Part shown: piece by piece, positions 62,467-64,000 of the stretch
Layout: each line of letters starts with the position of its first letter
Numbering within the stretch: the stretch's first letter is position 1
NCBI RefSeq assembly: GCF_036417845.1
Contig: NC_089981.1
Location: forward strand, 451,501-515,500
From: Apteryx mantelli
Lineage: Eukaryota; Chordata; Aves; Apterygiformes; Apterygidae
Reading direction: 5' to 3'
Length of the DNA stretch: 64,000 bases
Made by a program: the position numbers and the translations under genes
The notes under the pieces: model-generated
The model's database searches: none
What the model was told of the DNA's origin: nothing
Seen by the model: only the letters and a program-made list of their open reading frames with translations

Positions 62467-63009
62467 TGTGGAAATGATTTCAGAGATGTACCTGGAACAA
62501 AGAAGTAGTAACTTTGTCAAAACTGCATCCCTCTCTCAAAGAGGGTGGGTTTTTTTTTCTGTTTAGCAGTTCAAAAACACTTTCAAGTTTGCCTCACCTC
62601 ACTCCAAAATCGGAACCTTACTCACATATACCTAATGTAAAAGGCAAAAAGTAGGTATCAAGCATACAGTCATTAATCAACAAAGTATGCAATTCAACTT
62701 CTCAGACTCTGGAGAGCTGAAGAGTTGAAGACAAAAATAACAGTTTCAGCTCATCTCCGTCCACCATCTCTGTCTAAGGCATTTCCAGAGAGCCATTCTT
62801 TCTGTTTGTGTTAAATGTCTGTCCTAGCCCAGTGGTCCCCAGTAAGGATGTTAGGAGTAGTCAGAGGTAGGGTTAATCTTGCCTCAGTTCAGGTGGGTAC
62901 AGGGAAGGCAGAGGTCAAGTCAATTTATCAAAGGATTCAACTTCAGCCTTTAGAAGAGAAATTGAAGGGGAGGCCTATTTGCAAACTTCAACTACTTGTT
63001 GTAAAGGTT
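62467..63009. other. Intergenic, nothing recognised
   Basis: Upstream flank of the OR pseudogene. No gene or repeat family is recognised. Confidence 0.4.
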
Positions 63010-63310
63010 GTAAAGATGAAGTCAGACTCTTAGAGATGCACAGAGAAAGGACAAGAGGCAACAGGAACAAACTGCAGCAGGGGCAATTCCAACTAGAGAT
63101 AAGAAACAAGAAATTCACCAGAGTGCTACAACGTTGGAAGCAGTGCCCAGAGAGGCGGTGGCCTCTTCATCCTTGGAGCTGTTCCAAACTCAGTTAGACA
63201 AGGCCCTGAGCAACCCAATATGGCTTGGAAGGTAGCCCTGCTCTGAACAGGGGGATTGGAATACAGACCTCTAGAAGTCCTTTCAGCTTCAATTATGTCA
63301 TGATGCTAAT
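63010..63310 (+). mobile_element. Old CR1-like LINE 3' fragment
   Basis: The translation contains RGNRNKLQQGQFQLEIRNKKFT, then a WKQCPERR segment and a LFQTQLDKALSN-like stretch (about 63,179-63,215), as at the C-terminus of CR1 ORF2. A UTR-like AGGGGGATTGGAATACAGACC follows. It is diverged and lacks a clean octamer tail, so it is probably an older CR1 subfamily. Confidence 0.7.
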
Positions 63311-64000
63311 ATCGTCAAAGGAGGTTAGATGACTAGCTGAAACTAGAGACCTAATGTTTACATGAAGTAATGCTAGCACAGAGGAATCCCACCCCCAGTA
63401 ATCGCTGGAAGGGATGGTGTACCCAGAATGCATTTTGTTCTTTCGGCTTTATCTGGTGGGATACAAAATGGAATATATAATCCAGTATCTGATAAAAGAC
63501 TTCACTTCTTCCTATAAATTTTGCCCTGTAGACTTTCATAACAACGGTATTATCACTTTTAGGATCTACTCAGACATTTGATTTTTTCCCCTCTCCCAGT
63601 GCATAGAAGTCTAGGCAGACTTGGCATTGAAGGATCTTTCTGTATACCTTGCATTACTGTATTAAACAGTAACTCAGTACTTGCAGGAATGACTTACACA
63701 CTGGTTCTATAGCGAGAGCTCGCAAGAATATTCTAGCTGAATCTTATGCAGGAAATTCTTTACTGATAACCATTCTAGCAATTCATTACTATGATCAGCC
63801 AAGTCGTTTGCACTCCCTGGCCAACACCCAAGGAACACAGGCAAAAAAGAAAGTCTTATTCACATCCTTATTTTGAAATCTGGATCACAATGATGACATG
63901 GTGTAAATAACATAATACATTGTCACTTGTAAGAGATACAAAGGATCAACATAAAATAGGTAACTATGATACTCAGTCTAAAACAGGGTCATCTCTTGCC
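63311..64000. other. Intergenic, nothing recognised
   Basis: AT-rich sequence to the window end, with no gene or repeat recognised. Confidence 0.4.

Overview
The window is vertebrate nuclear DNA, almost certainly from a bird. Several LINE fragments are CR1, and two of them end in the avian-type ATTCTRTG octamer (about 17,205-17,220 and 60,324-60,341). The sequence is fairly AT-rich with sparse, intron-containing genes. It is an olfactory receptor (OR) cluster interleaved with a TRIM-type RING/B-box/B30.2 gene. The variety of OR types would suit a bird with a sizeable OR repertoire, but the species cannot be named from this sequence.

Layout. 1-4,485: gene-poor. 4,486-5,464: intact OR4-like receptor (+). 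10,112-10,926: OR4-like pseudogene (+) with an internal deletion. 14,379-15,400: OR pseudogene (-). 15,401-27,710: long gene-poor stretch with a CR1 tail, a GC-rich repeat-like block and microsatellites. 27,711-41,474: left arm of a giant inverted repeat. 41,475-48,336: spacer, holding an OR (+) broken by one stop codon. 48,337-62,105: right arm. 62,106-64,000: the rest of an OR pseudogene that the arm boundary cuts, then an old CR1 tail.

The main discovery is the palindrome: two arms of about 13.8 kb in opposite orientation around a 6.86 kb spacer. They are colinear apart from one 5-base homopolymer length difference, and I found only four substitutions. Each arm carries an intact OR (39,569-40,552 and 49,259-50,242), a six-exon TRIM gene with a 450-codon reading frame (30,462-34,938 and 54,878-59,354), two CR1 fragments, a possible retrovirus-like fossil and part of an OR pseudogene. 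The outer edge cuts that pseudogene on the left, while on the right it continues past the edge to its start codon. The right arm is therefore probably the original and the left arm the copy.

The intact ORs would act as odorant receptors. The TRIM protein has an intact B-box and coiled coil, but its RING lacks one zinc ligand and its B30.2 C-terminus is abnormal, so its activity is uncertain. Near identity of the arms means very recent duplication, ongoing gene conversion, or an assembly artefact; the sequence alone cannot decide.
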